Assembly: GCA_022702705.1 (NCBI GenBank)
Contig: CM040423.1
Span: 43,039,575 to 43,103,574, forward strand
Origin: Papilionanthe hookeriana x Papilionanthe teres
Lineage: Eukaryota > Streptophyta > Magnoliopsida > Asparagales > Orchidaceae
Direction of reading: 5' to 3'
Length of the DNA: 64,000 nt
Every line of letters starts with the position of its first letter. Within the stretch, counting starts at the first letter, position 1. Below, piece by piece: positions 21,339 through 35,100 of this stretch. The position numbers and the translations under genes were made by a program. The notes under the pieces are model-generated. The model was not told the origin of the DNA, ran no database searches, and was given only the letters and a program-made list of their open reading frames with translations.

Positions 21339-24006
21339 TTATGCGTCGATAACTTCTTTTGGAGTGTTTGCATACTTCCATGTGATTAATTCTCCGTAAC
21401 CCCAAGTTTTCGAACCCGCAACCTCTTGAGTAGCGATAGCATTTGAAAGCTCTTCCAAATCATCCTTTGCTAGCTTTACATTTATGGAGCCAATATTAAT
21501 GTTCAAATTTTTGCTCTTTGTTGTTCCTAAAAGTAACATGAGAGACATAATAAGAAAATTTATCGCAAAAAATATACAATCACCAACCCCAAATACATGA
21601 GAAATGGTTGAGGATGAAGATGAGAATAGCATTATCATAGTAGCAAAATTATAGCAGGTGAAGATTATAAAATGAGAAAATTGATTATATGAAATACAAT
21701 TTCATATTTTACAATACAAAAAATCTTCTAAGCATATTATATATTTTATATATGAAATGATAAATACGATACCTGACAAGAATTCGATAGACTTGATAGA
21801 CTAAATCGTCAAAATTTAGATAATGAATTTATTATTATATAGACTTTATATTGTGTCTGTAGTACTTTTATTAAAAAGTAAAATTTGTAAGTGTTTTAGA
21901 TGGAAGCACACCTGGGATTGGAACAACATCATTTCCTTGATGAAGTAGCCAAGCCAAAGCTAACTGAGTTGTTGCGCATTTGTGCTTTGCAGCTAATTTC
22001 TCTAACTTGAAGAATAACACCTTATTTTTCTCTAGATTTTCTTCACTGAATCTTGGATGTGATGCCTGCCATGAAAACAACTTCAATAATGTGTTGAATA
22101 CAAAGCTAAGAATTATAATTTTTCATTTAAATAAGTGTCACGTTGATTAATTAAATCAAAAAAATACCAGTGAACTATTTGCAGACACACTTTCAAGAAC
22201 TGCTTTACCACCAAAAAAGCCACGACCAAGAGGACTATAAGGAACTATTCCAATTCCAAGCTCTCTACAAGATGGAAAAAAATAGATGCACATTAGACAA
22301 TAGAAAGATTGGAAAGAAATACAAAATAATAAGGCTAATAAAATGCACAAAAATCTTCCTACTTAATAAATGTTTCTTCAATCCTACCCTTTAGTTTTTG
22401 CCTTGAAAAGGTGCCATTATTTTCAAGGATTGTTTACTTTGTGACGATGGCTCTACATTCCTCAACTAATCATAATAGTCTAGATAAAAGAGAATTACTT
22501 CTTATTATATTAGTTAAAGGTAGAAAAATAATGGTCTTTAAGCTTCTTGGTCAATCATTTCCTCATCTAATAATGATAAGCCAATCTTGAATTATATGGT
22601 TTAATGATTACTTCTGAAGACTATATCAGTTAATTAGTCAAATGAAATATTTTTTTTTCTCTACAAAACATGATGTTTATAAAAATAAATATACAATATA
22701 CTTTCCCGGAGATTTGCTATTTTTTCAGCAATAGAAAGAGTTAAAATTTAACTAACACTATCTATCAATTTTCATTAATTCTGAGCAGTAGAAAATTAAG
22801 CTATGGAAAAAAGATAAGAATCAAAATTTTATGTTCTAACATTTAAAGTTCTTAAGAAAAATTAAATTAGTGAATGTAAATTGTCAAGTAGCAATAAGTC
22901 AAGGAATAACTAAATTTTTCAAACCTGCAAAGTGGGATTATCTCTTCCTCGATATCTCTAGTCCAAAGTGACCACTCAATTTGCAATGCACTAATTGGAT
23001 GAACAGCATGTGCTCGCCTGATAGTATCAGCACTTGCTTCTGATAGCCCAACATACTTCACCTTACCCTCTTCAACTAATTTCTTAAGCTCCCTAATCTA
23101 TAAGAGTAATAAAACTTAATCTAAGAACACCAAGAAAAATTAAGAAATTACATCAATGCAAAATTTATTTGTTAATGAGTAATCTCACCGTTTCTTCAAT
23201 TGGCACAGTTTGATCAATCCGATGTTGATAATACAAATCAATGTAATCCAATCCAAGCCTCTTGAGGCTTCCTTCCAAGCAAGCTCTCACATATTCTGGC
23301 TTACCACTTACAACAGGACCGCCTTCTTTATAAAGATCTACAATCCCAAACTTTGTGGCCAATTGAATCTTTTCACGTGGAAGTTGCTTTAGCGCCTACA
23401 AGCATTTGTTTTTTTGAATAATAGTGATATGATTGCCTTACGAAGTAACAAATTTTATCCTCTTCAAATCTTTCATGCATCCTTATTAAGGTAGAAGTAG
23501 ACTAAGAAAGACATAAGAAGAGAAGGGGGATTGATACAGACCTTGCCAACCAGAATTTCATTAGTATGAGGTCCATAGACATCAGAGGTGTCAAAAAAGG
23601 TAATGCCATTGTTAAATGCTTCCTTGATGATGGATATGCCCTCTTCTTCAGAAATAGGGGGATTATATGATCCAGTGAGACTCATACACCCAAACCCTAG
23701 TTTGGATACCTTAATAAGAAGCAGGGGATATTCATTAATGACATTATGGATGACGAGAACATACCAAATTAAGCTTAGGGTGGTGCTCTCTTTATCTAAC
23801 AAGCAATGTTTTTCTTCAAAAGAAGTTTTTAAAAAGTACAAAATTGAAGACATTATTACCTGCCATTTTTCAAGGGAAATTAATGCAACAAGAACAAATT
23901 TCAAATTAATAGAAAAAATGAAAATTTTAAAGAATGAGCTTTCTACCTCTAATCCCTGGGATCCTAGCTTTACTCTCGGTATCCAAATTTGGCTTTGTTC
24001 TTCCAT
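21339..24006 (-). CDS. Aldo-keto reductase, copy B (intact, 348 aa)
   Basis: This is an NADPH-dependent aldo-keto reductase of the plant auxin-induced-protein/perakine-reductase type. Such enzymes are soluble TIM-barrel proteins that reduce aldehydes or ketones; the substrate here is unknown. Exons are 23947-24006, 23542-23709, 23189-23395, 22925-23097, 22168-22264, 21912-22065 and 21339-21526, all with GT-AG introns and phases that join into one frame. The start is the ATG of MEEQSQ just before the conserved PRVKLGSQGLE; an in-frame ATG 15 bp upstream is possible. Visible motifs are GFGCM, DTSDVYGPHTNE (catalytic Asp60 and Tyr65), ATKFG (Lys91), DLYYQH (His134), VGLSEAS, EWSLWTR, IVPYSPLGRGFFGG and, near the C-terminus, IPGTTKSKNL, where AKRs bind the NADPH phosphate. 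The length is typical. No lesion is seen. It is the closest paralogue of pseudogene A. Confidence 0.95.
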
Positions 24007-24402
24007 TTCTTCTTTTATCAAGATTTGCCTGTGTTTGATGCGAGCTTAATGGATTGTGCTGGAGGTAAGCTAAGGTGGCCAGTCGGGACTTCAAATTTAA
24101 AGAGTTTAAATCTGATCTGGTAAGCCTCGGTGAGGTTACTCTCCAGATGCGTGAGGTAAGCCAATGCATCATCTAATTTAAACGAAGCAGAATATTAAAG
24201 TTGCATCGCTTTTCTAATATGCACATGACTTCTTCACATTTTATTTTACAAAATAACATTAAATATTTTAAGAAGACTTACGTACACAAACTTTAAGTTT
24301 TACATACATCCCATTTTACCTATACATTAAAACGTGTTTTTCATATTTTAAAATTTCATATTTTAAAAGTTAAAATAGTGATATTTTTATGTGATATGAA
24401 AA
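24007..24402. promoter_or_regulatory. AKR copy B 5' flank
   Basis: Presumed promoter region, homologous to 12751-13110 in unit 1. No clear TATA box or named element is visible. The conserved stretch just upstream of the ATG suggests a short 5' UTR. Confidence 0.45.
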
Positions 24403-25003
24403 TGTTAGATAACATAAATATAAAAAAAATAAACTTTAGAGATTAGTTATACAAGAGGTCTGCATGTAAATGCCCCAACATTTTCTTTATGAAATTATTT
24501 TTTGTCTAAACGAAACCTGGCCCGAGATGAAGGAAGGCATCACATTCATTGTCAAAGCATCCTTCAAACTTTTTAATTAAGTGTCTAAATAACCATCGAT
24601 TATGTAAATGTGGTTGTTTTGACCCTAGAGTTTATAAAATTATCAAAATAATCTCCAACTATTTCAAAATTGAGCTATAATACTCTTTCAGAAGAACTAT
24701 TTCAGCCACAATTTAAAGAGTTTATGAGCTATTTTATCGCTTCCATAATCTTTCGAACTAAAATGAATCCATGTAAATAATGGTGAATTATTTTGGAACT
24801 TTAATAAATACCCAAAAATGCCTACTTTAGATGGCATTGACAAAATAAACATAGGCACTAACAATTAATTTCGATAGGTTTTATGTTGTTTAGTGCTCAA
24901 TATTGAATTTTCTTAATTACTACTATCATAAGAATTCGACAGAGGGAGTCTTCAATCCGTATTTTTCAGTGAACTTCATCTTTTGAGATTAGAGCATAAG
25001 TGA

Positions 25004-25037
<34 letters not shown>

Positions 25038-26954
25038 ATAATGCATAATAATGAACAACAGTACGTAACCTATTTGTTCATGAAATAATCTTCCTATTTA
25101 TAGGAGATATAATATGATGTGATAAAATTTTGTTAGTAACCCTACTTTAATATGGGTGTGATAGAATATTCTAGGTATTTCACATAAGTGAGTTCATGAC
25201 TCAACTGCTCTCTGACTCAGCTGGTAAGGCTTGGGAAACCTCGGTTTAGCGAGATCGTCTGGTCGACTAGATTGAGTCAATTTCCACCGGTCGGCCACTT
25301 CATTGGTTTGGGTTCGACATAACTAATTCACCAGGGTAAGTTTCATCTGTCAACTAGACTAGCCTGGTCGTCAACCCATCATCCCTAGTGAGAGAATCGG
25401 ATTGGCAGAGTGGGGCTAGCTCATTAGGCAGACAATGAATCACTTTAATTCTATAGATAACTTCTTTTTGACGAAAATATCCTGAGAGATAGCTAAGACT
25501 TGATAATATTAACTCTTGATAATATTTTGAGCATCGCTGGATGTCCCCAAAATAACTACATGACTTAATATATTAGCTCGACCCTTGGGTTGGTTTCATT
25601 ATGGTGATAAGCTCGGATTATCCTTTGCCTCGTTTCTGCTCGATCCACAGTTTTCATTTTTTTTTCTCTCATCAACTTATCTATCATCATATAATTTCTT
25701 TATCTGAGTAGATTTCTATTATGAATCATATGGATGACTTGGAGAAAAGAGGAATCAGAAGGTAATGACACATAAAAAAAAAAAAAAGACAAACGAGAAA
25801 AAGCATGTGAAGAACTTTCCTGAAGTAAACTTCACATGATATCCCAAAAGTGTATGTCCAAACGAGACCGTTTTGAAAATCATTTGGAACATATCCACGA
25901 TGAAGACCTTACGAAAGCAACCCACAACTAGAGATTCATGTGTGTATGCTTGCTCTGCGATCAAGAGCAAGTCTAAAAGATACGTATTCTTTTGGCTAAT
26001 TACATCTTGGGGGATGCCCAAGAACAATCTCGATTAAAGTGGTCCCACTACACTTATATAACGACTAGTAAAGGGTGTCACAAAGAACATATATCTTACT
26101 AGAGCGTCCCGATGCTTTCAAAGCTCATGGCAATTCATACGGGCAGAGAGTGTGGCCCTCACAATTCCATACAGATAGCGGCTCATCAAAGGCTGGGGTC
26201 TATGAAATAATCGAGTCATCCCATTGGGTCCACACTACGCTTATAATGCCAAACTGGGCCATAAGGGTAGAGGGTGAATAACCATACCCAAATTGGTGGC
26301 GGCCTATCTAGGATCTAGGCCTACAAGATGACATCAAGAAGCATCAAAAGGATCGACAAGGCTCAAAGTAGGTACAAAAAGGAAGTGAAGAGTAATCCTA
26401 ATCGGGTAGAGATATTCTGGTCAGGATACCAGAGATTTGTCATCCCAAGTTATTGGCACCCTTGTCTACTTGGTCAGGAGGTTAGTCTATCCAACATGAC
26501 TGGAGACCCCCTTGTCATTAATCCGTGAATTGCACTATTGAAGGGAAACTCAGTAGCCTCAAGGTCAATTGAAGGAAACGCTAATCATATGACCTTATGT
26601 AGGTAGGAAGAATAGAGGTGGGAATTGTACCTGCCAAAGTGAGAGGATGCTGTTGGATTTGAAAGAGCAAAGTGTAGTCCAACTACTAAGTGGAAAACAC
26701 TCAACAAAGGACAAACCTATCTGGGTCAGAGAATCCTTTAACAACCTAAACGTGCCAGACAATCACCGAAGTGTACAACATATGCTCAGCCAGTTAAGTT
26801 GGAGAAGCACATAGATTTCTCCTTGGTACATGTTGAATGATACAGTTATCCATTCAAGTCTTAAGCTTAGAGGCCCTACTTATATGACTTGGGTGAAGGT
26901 CATGTTATGCAACCCATTTAAAATCTGGCTCGAAGTCCATGCAGAAAATAAAGT
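24403..26954. other. Segment kept in unit 2, missing from unit 1
   Basis: In unit 1 the text jumps directly from the 24402 equivalent to the 26955 equivalent at about 13110. The left part (24403-24940) is homologous to unit 3 (43440-43570, 44485-44630 and 48197-48370), so unit 1 has a deletion here rather than unit 2 an insertion. The rest (24940-26954) has a (GA)n run at about 25012-25036 and no recognisable gene. The short frames at 25755-26027 and 26075-26528 have no family I know. Confidence 0.6.
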
Positions 26955-29275
26955 TCAGATCTTAAAAATATTAAATATTTTAAGTCTACATTTTAATTTG
27001 TCTTAAAACTTTATTATTAAAAATTTATAGAAATTTTATATAAAAGTTTAGGTCCTGAAGATTCTAAGTAATCTGCACATTCTCATACAAAATCAAAAGC
27101 CAAAAAGGGCAAAATTGGAAATTACATGCAAGGAAAATAGTAAAACAAGCCAAATCAAAAGAATAAGAAACAGCTGGGTGTCATTTAATTAGCAAAATAT
27201 CTCAAAAATAAACAAAAGGCAGCCAAACAATGCATAAGTACACACCTGGGCCTAATTCTAAATATAAATGAAATTTAGAAGTAAGGTTTGAGACATGAAC
27301 AAATAGCTCATAATCCCCGTCACATGGTTTTGTACGTTATGCTCCTCTGAAGTCTTGCTTGTATCTTATTTCTAATACAAGTCTCTCCTACAGTCTCTAA
27401 AAAGTACATATAAAAAGTTTTAAAAAAAAAGACTCAACCTACATGAAAAAAAGGTTAGCAGAAAAAGATATCTATATGCAACACTTATGACCCATGTCTG
27501 GTGGGAGGAGCCTAGCGACAACTGCAGAAAAGAGTTAGTCTTTCAAATCATTACTTACTCCTCTCTGTTACATGTGTGTGTGTGTTCTAGGTATGAATCC
27601 CTACAAGAAACTATCCCTAGCATACTAGTGCGCACGTCTGACACCCAATAAACAAACAAGGCAGCACAACGGTGATGTCTGGCTGGGCAACCAAATCAGC
27701 AGAGAACTATAGCCAGGACATCGAAAAGGACTCCCTATAATCATAGTCCTAACCTAGCACATCATCTAGCGTAGTGTCCTATCACAACATCTAAGTGAGA
27801 TCAAGGTTAATCCAGAAGGATGGAGTATGTTTTGATGCGGTCGACATCTCTGGCCCCATCATAAGGATCTAAGGATTCTAAGAGGTGCCACTAGATAGGA
27901 GTTTTATGGAAAATTTTTTTAAAAAGTTGATCTCATGTATGGTCTAAGCTAAAGATGTAAATAATTTCAAAGTAGATTTTGAAAATATGGCATATTCGTA
28001 TAACTTTTGTTTATTATTTTAAAATAGGCCCTAAGAAGGAAAAGCCTTGCGACACCAATTAGACCCCTTGGAACCTTAGCATAACATATGCGTACTAGTC
28101 ACTGTGAAATAGCTAGTATCGCCCACCGAGACATCCTCGCGGGTAGTATTAGCTGCTGCATCATTACTAGCGTGGACTCACTCATCTAACGAGCCAATTT
28201 TTTATCGAGATGATCAATAATACGCATGCAGATGCAAAGTGATCCAGTGCGCAATGAACTCTTTATAGAGACTGAAGCGATCATGAGATAAAAAGTATTC
28301 ATTAAAAGTATATGGTGGCATATACTAGCGACGAATATGTCGACAGTTCAGAGATGCACGTGTAAGGCGTAACACTCAAATGAGATTGTGCCTGGCGGCT
28401 TATAGTATAGGACGACACTGTGGAGAATTACACCTTACCCCAATATAGACTAAACACACATTCAAATGAAAAACACATACAAGTTATTGTGCACCATGCA
28501 AGCAGAAAAGCAAACACATGCCTTATGCAAGGAACACGTTCGTGAAAATGTATGACACTATTATGAGGAAGGTAGGCGACACGACTCATGTGTCGGACGA
28601 ATTTTGAGACTGAGGAGTCTGATCCAAGCTCTGTGAAAGTTTTATACCTGAAAGGATGCTTACGATAGTCTGAAGAGGTGAAATAGTGTGGGAGGAGTAG
28701 TGGCTCAAAAGTGTCAGTGTGCTGGGTAAACGGTGACTCGGGAGTGAGTGTGTCGAGGAGTCAATGACTTTGGGGGAGGGGGGGTGAGTGTGCAAGGAGC
28801 AGTGACTCGAGAAAGATACAAGAGTGTCGATGTGAATGTGTGAGGAGCAGTGAATCAGAAAGTACCTATGACACTATCATGTGGTGAAGTGATGCAATTC
28901 TCATTAGGGGAGACACCATGGGTAGGCTTTGTGTGCAAGCCATCCCCGCGAAGGGCACAATAGTGTAAAGATGAGTGTACATGAATAGTGACTCAAATGC
29001 AAATTAAAAACACAAGATACTATGCAAACATACATGCAAAGGTGCACAAGTGCAAATACAATCACGAAGGACGTGACGTATAGTGACATAAGGATGCCAC
29101 AAAGCAAATGTGTAGAAAAGTATGCTCATGTGAGGCATGCATACTTGGCAGAAGCATAAGGAGGCATAAATTCACAACTACACCATAAGGTGCAAAAGTA
29201 AATGTGCTAATGCAAGCATGCAACAATGCAACAATTAAAGATGCCGGTCGAGACGATCAATTAGGCGGTGGCTAA
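26955..29275. repeat. Unit 2 spacer, paired with 13111-15410
   Basis: Non-coding spacer matching unit 1 with scattered substitutions and small indels, such as a short deletion near 28676. It ends where a 2.4 kb insertion begins. Confidence 0.6.
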
Positions 29276-31707
29276 TTGATCCATTTAAAAAATTACCTAT
29301 TTTTAGTGTAGATTTCATGCTCAACTTATGCACATTTTTAATGATGTACACTTTAAAGGAAGGTATTTTGTATATTTTTGTCTTCAAGTATAAAAATATA
29401 TGATTTTAGAGAAAATGAGGCAAAAACAATGTAATTTGGAGCCACAATGAGCAAAGAAGAAAATTCTAACCTAGCACATATCAATTTGTCTTTCTATGTT
29501 TAATCTCTTTTATATTAATCATATGTTTTTGAATGAAATTACACTTTGAAGAAAGTTTTTTTATGTTTATCTTATTGGTGAAGATGTTAGGAACGCAACG
29601 CAACTGAAACGGGGCGAGACGGAGTTGAAACGAAGCCAAATAAAGCAAAACAGTGGAGCTGCGCACATGATGGCGCTTAGGCGCCAGACACAGCCAGAAA
29701 ATTTTGGGGACGGTTATGGATGGTTATTGGATGGTTTTGGGTGGTTCCAAAGCATTCTAGAAGCCTTTGGATGAAATCCTATATGTCATCAAGTAATACA
29801 ATAAATCTAGACACATTGGAGCGGTTTTTAATTGAAGAGGTGCATCTCTTAAGTGAAGGGGTACGACCCTTCACATAGATGGACTGGTGCCTAGGCACCA
29901 TAACTGGCACCTAGGCGCCACAGTTAATTTCTAGAATATTCATTGAATGTGGATGAATTTTGAAGAGATGCCTGAAGCAACCCTTAGTCATTTTCGAAGC
30001 TCTATAAATAGGGATTAATTTTACAGTCTAAGGGAGTCCTTTTGGAGTCATTTTAGAGTCCTTTTAGAGTTGGATTTGAGTCTTAAAGAGTTATGTGGAG
30101 TCATTTTAGAGTTGGGTCAGATTTATGATGTAGATTTCTACATTTTTTGGAGAGATCGGTGAGGGATTTTGAGAGTTTTATGTAAGGAATGTACGAGCGG
30201 CGCATGGATTGGCAGAAGACTTTGGTGGAGAGATTTTCTTCTTTCTTTCAGAGGGAAAAGTATTGTGTTCTTCATTTTCTTGTAATTGTTGTAAACACTT
30301 TCTGGTGGATTTACTTTGATTTAAACGAAGTTTTCTGTTGTGTTTTATCCATGCTTCATAAGTAATTTTCTTTACTATTTTCTTTTAATATGAAGTAGTG
30401 GCAGGTTTTGGAAAATTATTTTTATGATATAATTATTCATTTTAATGTGATGAGTAACATCTCCTTCACTTCATTAACATAACTTAAGTGACAATAGGTT
30501 ATGTTAAAATCTATTGTAAGTGAAACTAAAACTCGAAAGAGCGGTGATCTTGCAACTTGAGTGCACTTACATTGTCCGGTTAACTAGTAAAATAGTTAGG
30601 CAGCAATGCAACTTTTAAAGAATTATAATTTAATGATTTATTTCTATTAGATGCTTCCAGGTGACAAATAGTTGCATGAAACTAATAGAATATTAAAGAC
30701 ATATGTTCCTTGTTGGCACTTAATTTATTACATAATTCTATCAATTCTTTTACTTCTTATGCCATTATTTTCATTTACTTTTATTTTGTATTAAAATAGA
30801 TGTATGTTTAGGAATCAAGTTTTGCTTAGATAATGGTGATGATATTCATACCGGATCTTCATTTACGCTACAAATTGGTCTCTTGTATCGTTAAAATCTG
30901 TGGAGAATTATTAAGATCTGACTGTGGGCTAAGAGTTCTTAATTTGTATGTGTCACATTTCTCTTGGAAATGTAGATTGTAAATCCTTAAAGGGGGAGGT
31001 GCAAATAGATAGGGAGATAGTCTTTGATAGGCGTAGAATTGATTATGTTTTTAGAGTGACAAGCTAAATTCTATCAATTTGGTTTAAAAGAAAGGCCACG
31101 GGTCACTAGCAGGTCCAACTATAGGCACCCTGGGGTAATTTAGAAGTGAGAGCTTAAAATTATTCCTTACTACTAACAATATATCCTGAACCAATCTTTA
31201 AAACTAGCCAATGTTCTTTGCTTCTTGCATAAAAAGTTAAAGAATATGTATGCTCCTATTTGTCACTACTATATTAAATTCTAAGCATTTCTTTCCTACA
31301 CATTATCTAGGTAATTGCGAGAGAAAGGTAGTCTTTAACATTTCAAAATTTTCTAAACTAATTTATCTAGATAAGTTATTTTTTTATTTTAAATTCTCAT
31401 TTAGGAATAGTTATTAGAAAAACTATTTTAATCGACATTCCTAATTAAGGCCTTATAGAATTAGACTAGAATTAGCCTAAAAGATTTCTTACCTTGCTTC
31501 TCTGTGGGATCGATATTAGGGTTTTAAAAAAAAGTCATATATTACTTGAAACGATACATATACTTACGTAGTAGCCCTAGTGTGTAAAATATTTTCTAAT
31601 TTTTATATTATTTAAGATTTTGCACACTAGCGGCTATTTATAAATTGGGTCAACTTTTTTGTCATCTTTTGGAAGTTAATTTACTGCGTAATTGCGAGTC
31701 GAGTCAC
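29276..31707. mobile_element. Insertion in unit 2, probably retroelement-derived
   Basis: Unit 1 is continuous across this point (about 15424-15430), so 2.4 kb was gained here. The block has a TATA-like word (tataaatag, about 30004-30012), mirrored aggcgcc/ggcgcctaggcacc words, and near its right end text resembling the 3' end of Gypsy-type LTRs: ctgtgggatcgatatt, then gcacactagcgg and a degenerate tttttggcgcc-like site. There is no open coding region and no convincing target duplication. A Gypsy LTR fragment is the best guess. Confidence 0.45.
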
Positions 31708-32095
31708 TGATCGGTTGAGTCGATGAAGGAGATAGATCAAACTGACATAGGCAATCGATTAGTGAAGGGTTGATCTGGCCAAGGCAATCGATCAATGAAG
31801 AAGGGTCGATCAAAACGATTGGGCAATCGGCGGTCGATCAATCGAGTCGACAGAAGTGGTCGACGAACTGACGTAGATGGTCGATTAATTAGGGACCATC
31901 GATTCGGTTTGGGCGGACGATTAACAAAGATGGGTATGTCGATCTTTTGATGAGGAACATTCGATTGGGTTGGTGCGACCGATCGACGAAGATGGGTATG
32001 TCGAGACGATCAAGCTAGTAGCTACCAATCGGTCAAGCCGACGGTAGATGTCGACCAAGACTATCAGACCGATGGCGGCTGACAGGTCGAGTATA
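31708..32095. repeat. Degenerate GATCG-rich tandem repeat, unit 2
   Basis: Shorter counterpart of 15400-16115, with the same words and several repeat lengths missing, consistent with unequal exchange. Confidence 0.6.
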
Positions 32096-34699
32096 TGAAG
32101 AAATGCACAAAAGCGATATTTTTAATGCACATTTTAAATTTAATTGCAAACACGCAAATGTGAATGTATACACATGCATGAAATGAGAATCTGATTGATT
32201 TGGTAACAGAGTCAAGCTCATTCTTATGATCTCACGAGATCATAGAGGTGAAAGATGAATTCATAGATACCTTTCCGTTACGCAGTAACAGAGGACCTAC
32301 CACTAGCTAATCGGTAAGAATGAAGGACTTTTCTATGTGATAGAATCATCACAACACTGAAGGATTTATTGTACTGTCATAGCCTTTATCATTTAGGGAA
32401 TGACGAATGAATATTTTTCTCATTCTCTAGCTCAAGTGATGAAGCCACAGAATGGCCATGGGATTGCTAGTCCTCTGGATGATTGAGCGGGGTTCAAGTA
32501 AGATTGTAGCTCAAGTGATGAAGCCACAAAATGGCCATGGGATTGCTAGTCCTCTAGATGATTGAGCGGGGTTCTAGTAAGATTGTAGCTTCGCTCTTTG
32601 GGTTCGTTGGGATCGCAAAGCTCCTAACCTAAGGGTTTCCTTTGGAAACAAAACAAAATCTAAATCCTTTAACATCCATACCAAGCGGCTATTAAAAGGA
32701 AATTGTATGAGTTTAGAAGTTTTACGGGTTTTCTCACCACCACAAAGGTGTAGGATGTGTTCTCTTTGCTTGTTTGAGCTGTACTGAAGTTTGCTCCACT
32801 CCTTCTCCAAAGAGCAAAGGAGCTCTCCTCTAGAAGGAGAGTCCGACGAGGTTCCGAAAAAGTTCTGAGCTCCGATGAAATTCTCATGAAGTTTAGGCAA
32901 TCCTTTTCCAGTGTGTGAAGAAGCTCTTCTTTGTTGTAGAAGATTTGATGCCTCGCTTCTTCGTTAGCATACCTCCTTTAATGTAAATCTCCTTATACAC
33001 TCAAGGAAAGCAGTGAAACAAGATGAAGGTGATGAGGAAGAAGTGAGCTTTTATGGAAAATGAATAAGAGGAAGAATGTTTTAGGAGGCCAAGCCTTCTC
33101 CCTACTTTTCTCTCAAGCTCTTCACCAAAAGACATTCAAAACAAAACTCTAGCTTTTTCTCTAGTAAAAAGTGGAAGAGGACGCCGCTCCAAGTACTCTC
33201 TGAGATGCCAAAAGAGCTAAAGAATGGTGACTATAAGAAGCTAAGGGAGATAAGCCAACCTCATCCCAAATTCCCACCCACTTTTTTTCCCAAAAAGGGC
33301 TTGCCACCTTACCTTAGATCATTTCAAATAGGGCTTAATCAATATTTTTGTCCCCCCTCCCCCAATAAAATCTCTCTAAGGATCAACAAATTGTGATATT
33401 TCGGCTGCCTAAAGAGGTGTCCTGGTCCAAAATGATGAAATTCAAGGGATAAAATTTGTGGTAGAAAATGAATTGGTGCTTAGGCACTGGGCCTGACACC
33501 AAATTTCTCAGGGCTTGGGTTGGAGCTATGGTTTTTGGGCTGGATCAGGCGCCTGGGGCACCGGGGGCTGGTGCCTCCTGCTTTTCAGCCCCTCGGGTTG
33601 GAACAACATATTTGGACGAGAATAAGGCAACTAGGTGTTGGGGTGGGTGGGTGGGGGGTGGGCTGAGGCCTACTTTTCATTTTCTCTATTTAAGCGCCAT
33701 GGGGGCTGTTTTAAGAGCGTTGGTGCCCGGGTTAGCGCCTACGTGCTGGTTAGTACTGAAATTCAGGTTTCCATTGAAAACATCAGATGAAGGATTTCTT
33801 CGATCTGAAAACTATGGGAAATCAAATATGACAAAAATAAAGTCTCATACGCTCCAAAAATGGATATTTTTATCACCCTTTTCATTAGAGGATTCATTGT
33901 CAACGGTCGCCCAGGACCACGACGCGGGTAGGGTGTTCTAAACCTAATTTTCTCGGAAACACCCATGGGAAACTTTGGGGGATTCCTTTGACCGCGGGAT
34001 ACTCCACATGATTATGTCATTGTCTCTGAACACTAGAATGGACGTCGAACATGTCCCATGTCTGACTGAACCTGTCTAATGGTCAATTCTCCTAGGCAAA
34101 GTCAAATCATTGCATACCCTGATTTCGTGCCCCGAAGATGCACCCAGGGGATCAGATGGATTTTTTGAGCCACGGAAAGCTATAAATGATCAGTGAATCA
34201 TTATGAACCAATCAATTGAACACCCTACACGTGTGACATCAAAAGTTAATGCCAACAGCCGCTAAGCTTCAAGTCACTTGGTTGCCTTTATGACTTGGTG
34301 GCTTTGTTTTCATATTTATTTTATTTCGTCGGACAAGCGGGCCTCCAGGTCTTCTACTAGTTGGACACCCCCTTGAAGTACTTCTCCTTCGAGACCGTTA
34401 GATCTCCTTAGAAACCAGTGCTGTAACAATTTCTTTGTAAAAATTTAATTCTCTGATTCTCTTATTTCTTCAAGGCCACACTGGAATAAGTGTAAAAAAT
34501 TAAATATAAAAGTAGATCTTATTTATGGCTATTTAATGACTCAATGAATTTTCGTGCTTTTGATTCTTTTAAATAGGGTTTGGAGGACTCTACCTTTCCA
34601 TACGTGCTTTACGACCATCGTTGTATGGATCGATTAGCTTGCAAGCATTGTCATAAGGAAAAATGTGGCTCCCATGAATGATTTACAGTGTATCTCGAA
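32096..34699. repeat. Unit 2 spacer, paired with 16116-18717
   Basis: Non-coding counterpart of unit 1. It includes a local duplication near 32447-32590, where about 70 bp around gccatgggattgctagtcct occurs twice. The frame at 33468-33941 is not preserved in unit 1 and is rejected as a gene. Confidence 0.55.
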
Positions 34700-35100
34700 G
34701 ATGTTGGGGTAACGAGGGTTTGATCCCGTGAAGAAGGCAATAAAGGGAAGAAGAAGGTCATTGTTAAGGAAAGAAAAGATTTTGATCTACAAGATCAGGT
34801 GGGTTCGTCTGATTCACTTCATGGTTTTTCAGCAGAAGAACGTTTGGGTCAATGACGGAGGCTGATCGGGCGATCTGCTTGTCCATATGTTGGTTCCTCC
34901 TCCTACTGTGACCCAAATTCCATTGACCAATCAAATTGCATAGAAAGTTGCAGGTGCACTGGGGCAGCCATAGGCGCAAGGAACTGTTGATGCTTTGCAG
35001 TCGCCAGGGGCATATAAGGCATATGCTTTGCAGATATCTGGAGAGGGTGATGTCTCGTTTACAAGTTTGCAACATCTAAGTGGGACCGAATCTCTAGAAT
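34700..35100 (+). repeat. Unit 3 copy of gag-like remnant
   Basis: Homologous to 8012-8400 and 18718-19195, with a single copy of the word that is triplicated in unit 2. Not coding. Confidence 0.5.

Noticed and set aside
23588..24049. 153-residue plus-strand frame opposite AKR copy B
   Set aside because: Antisense shadow of exons 1-2 and intron 1 of the AKR gene, not kept in the other copies at the same length.
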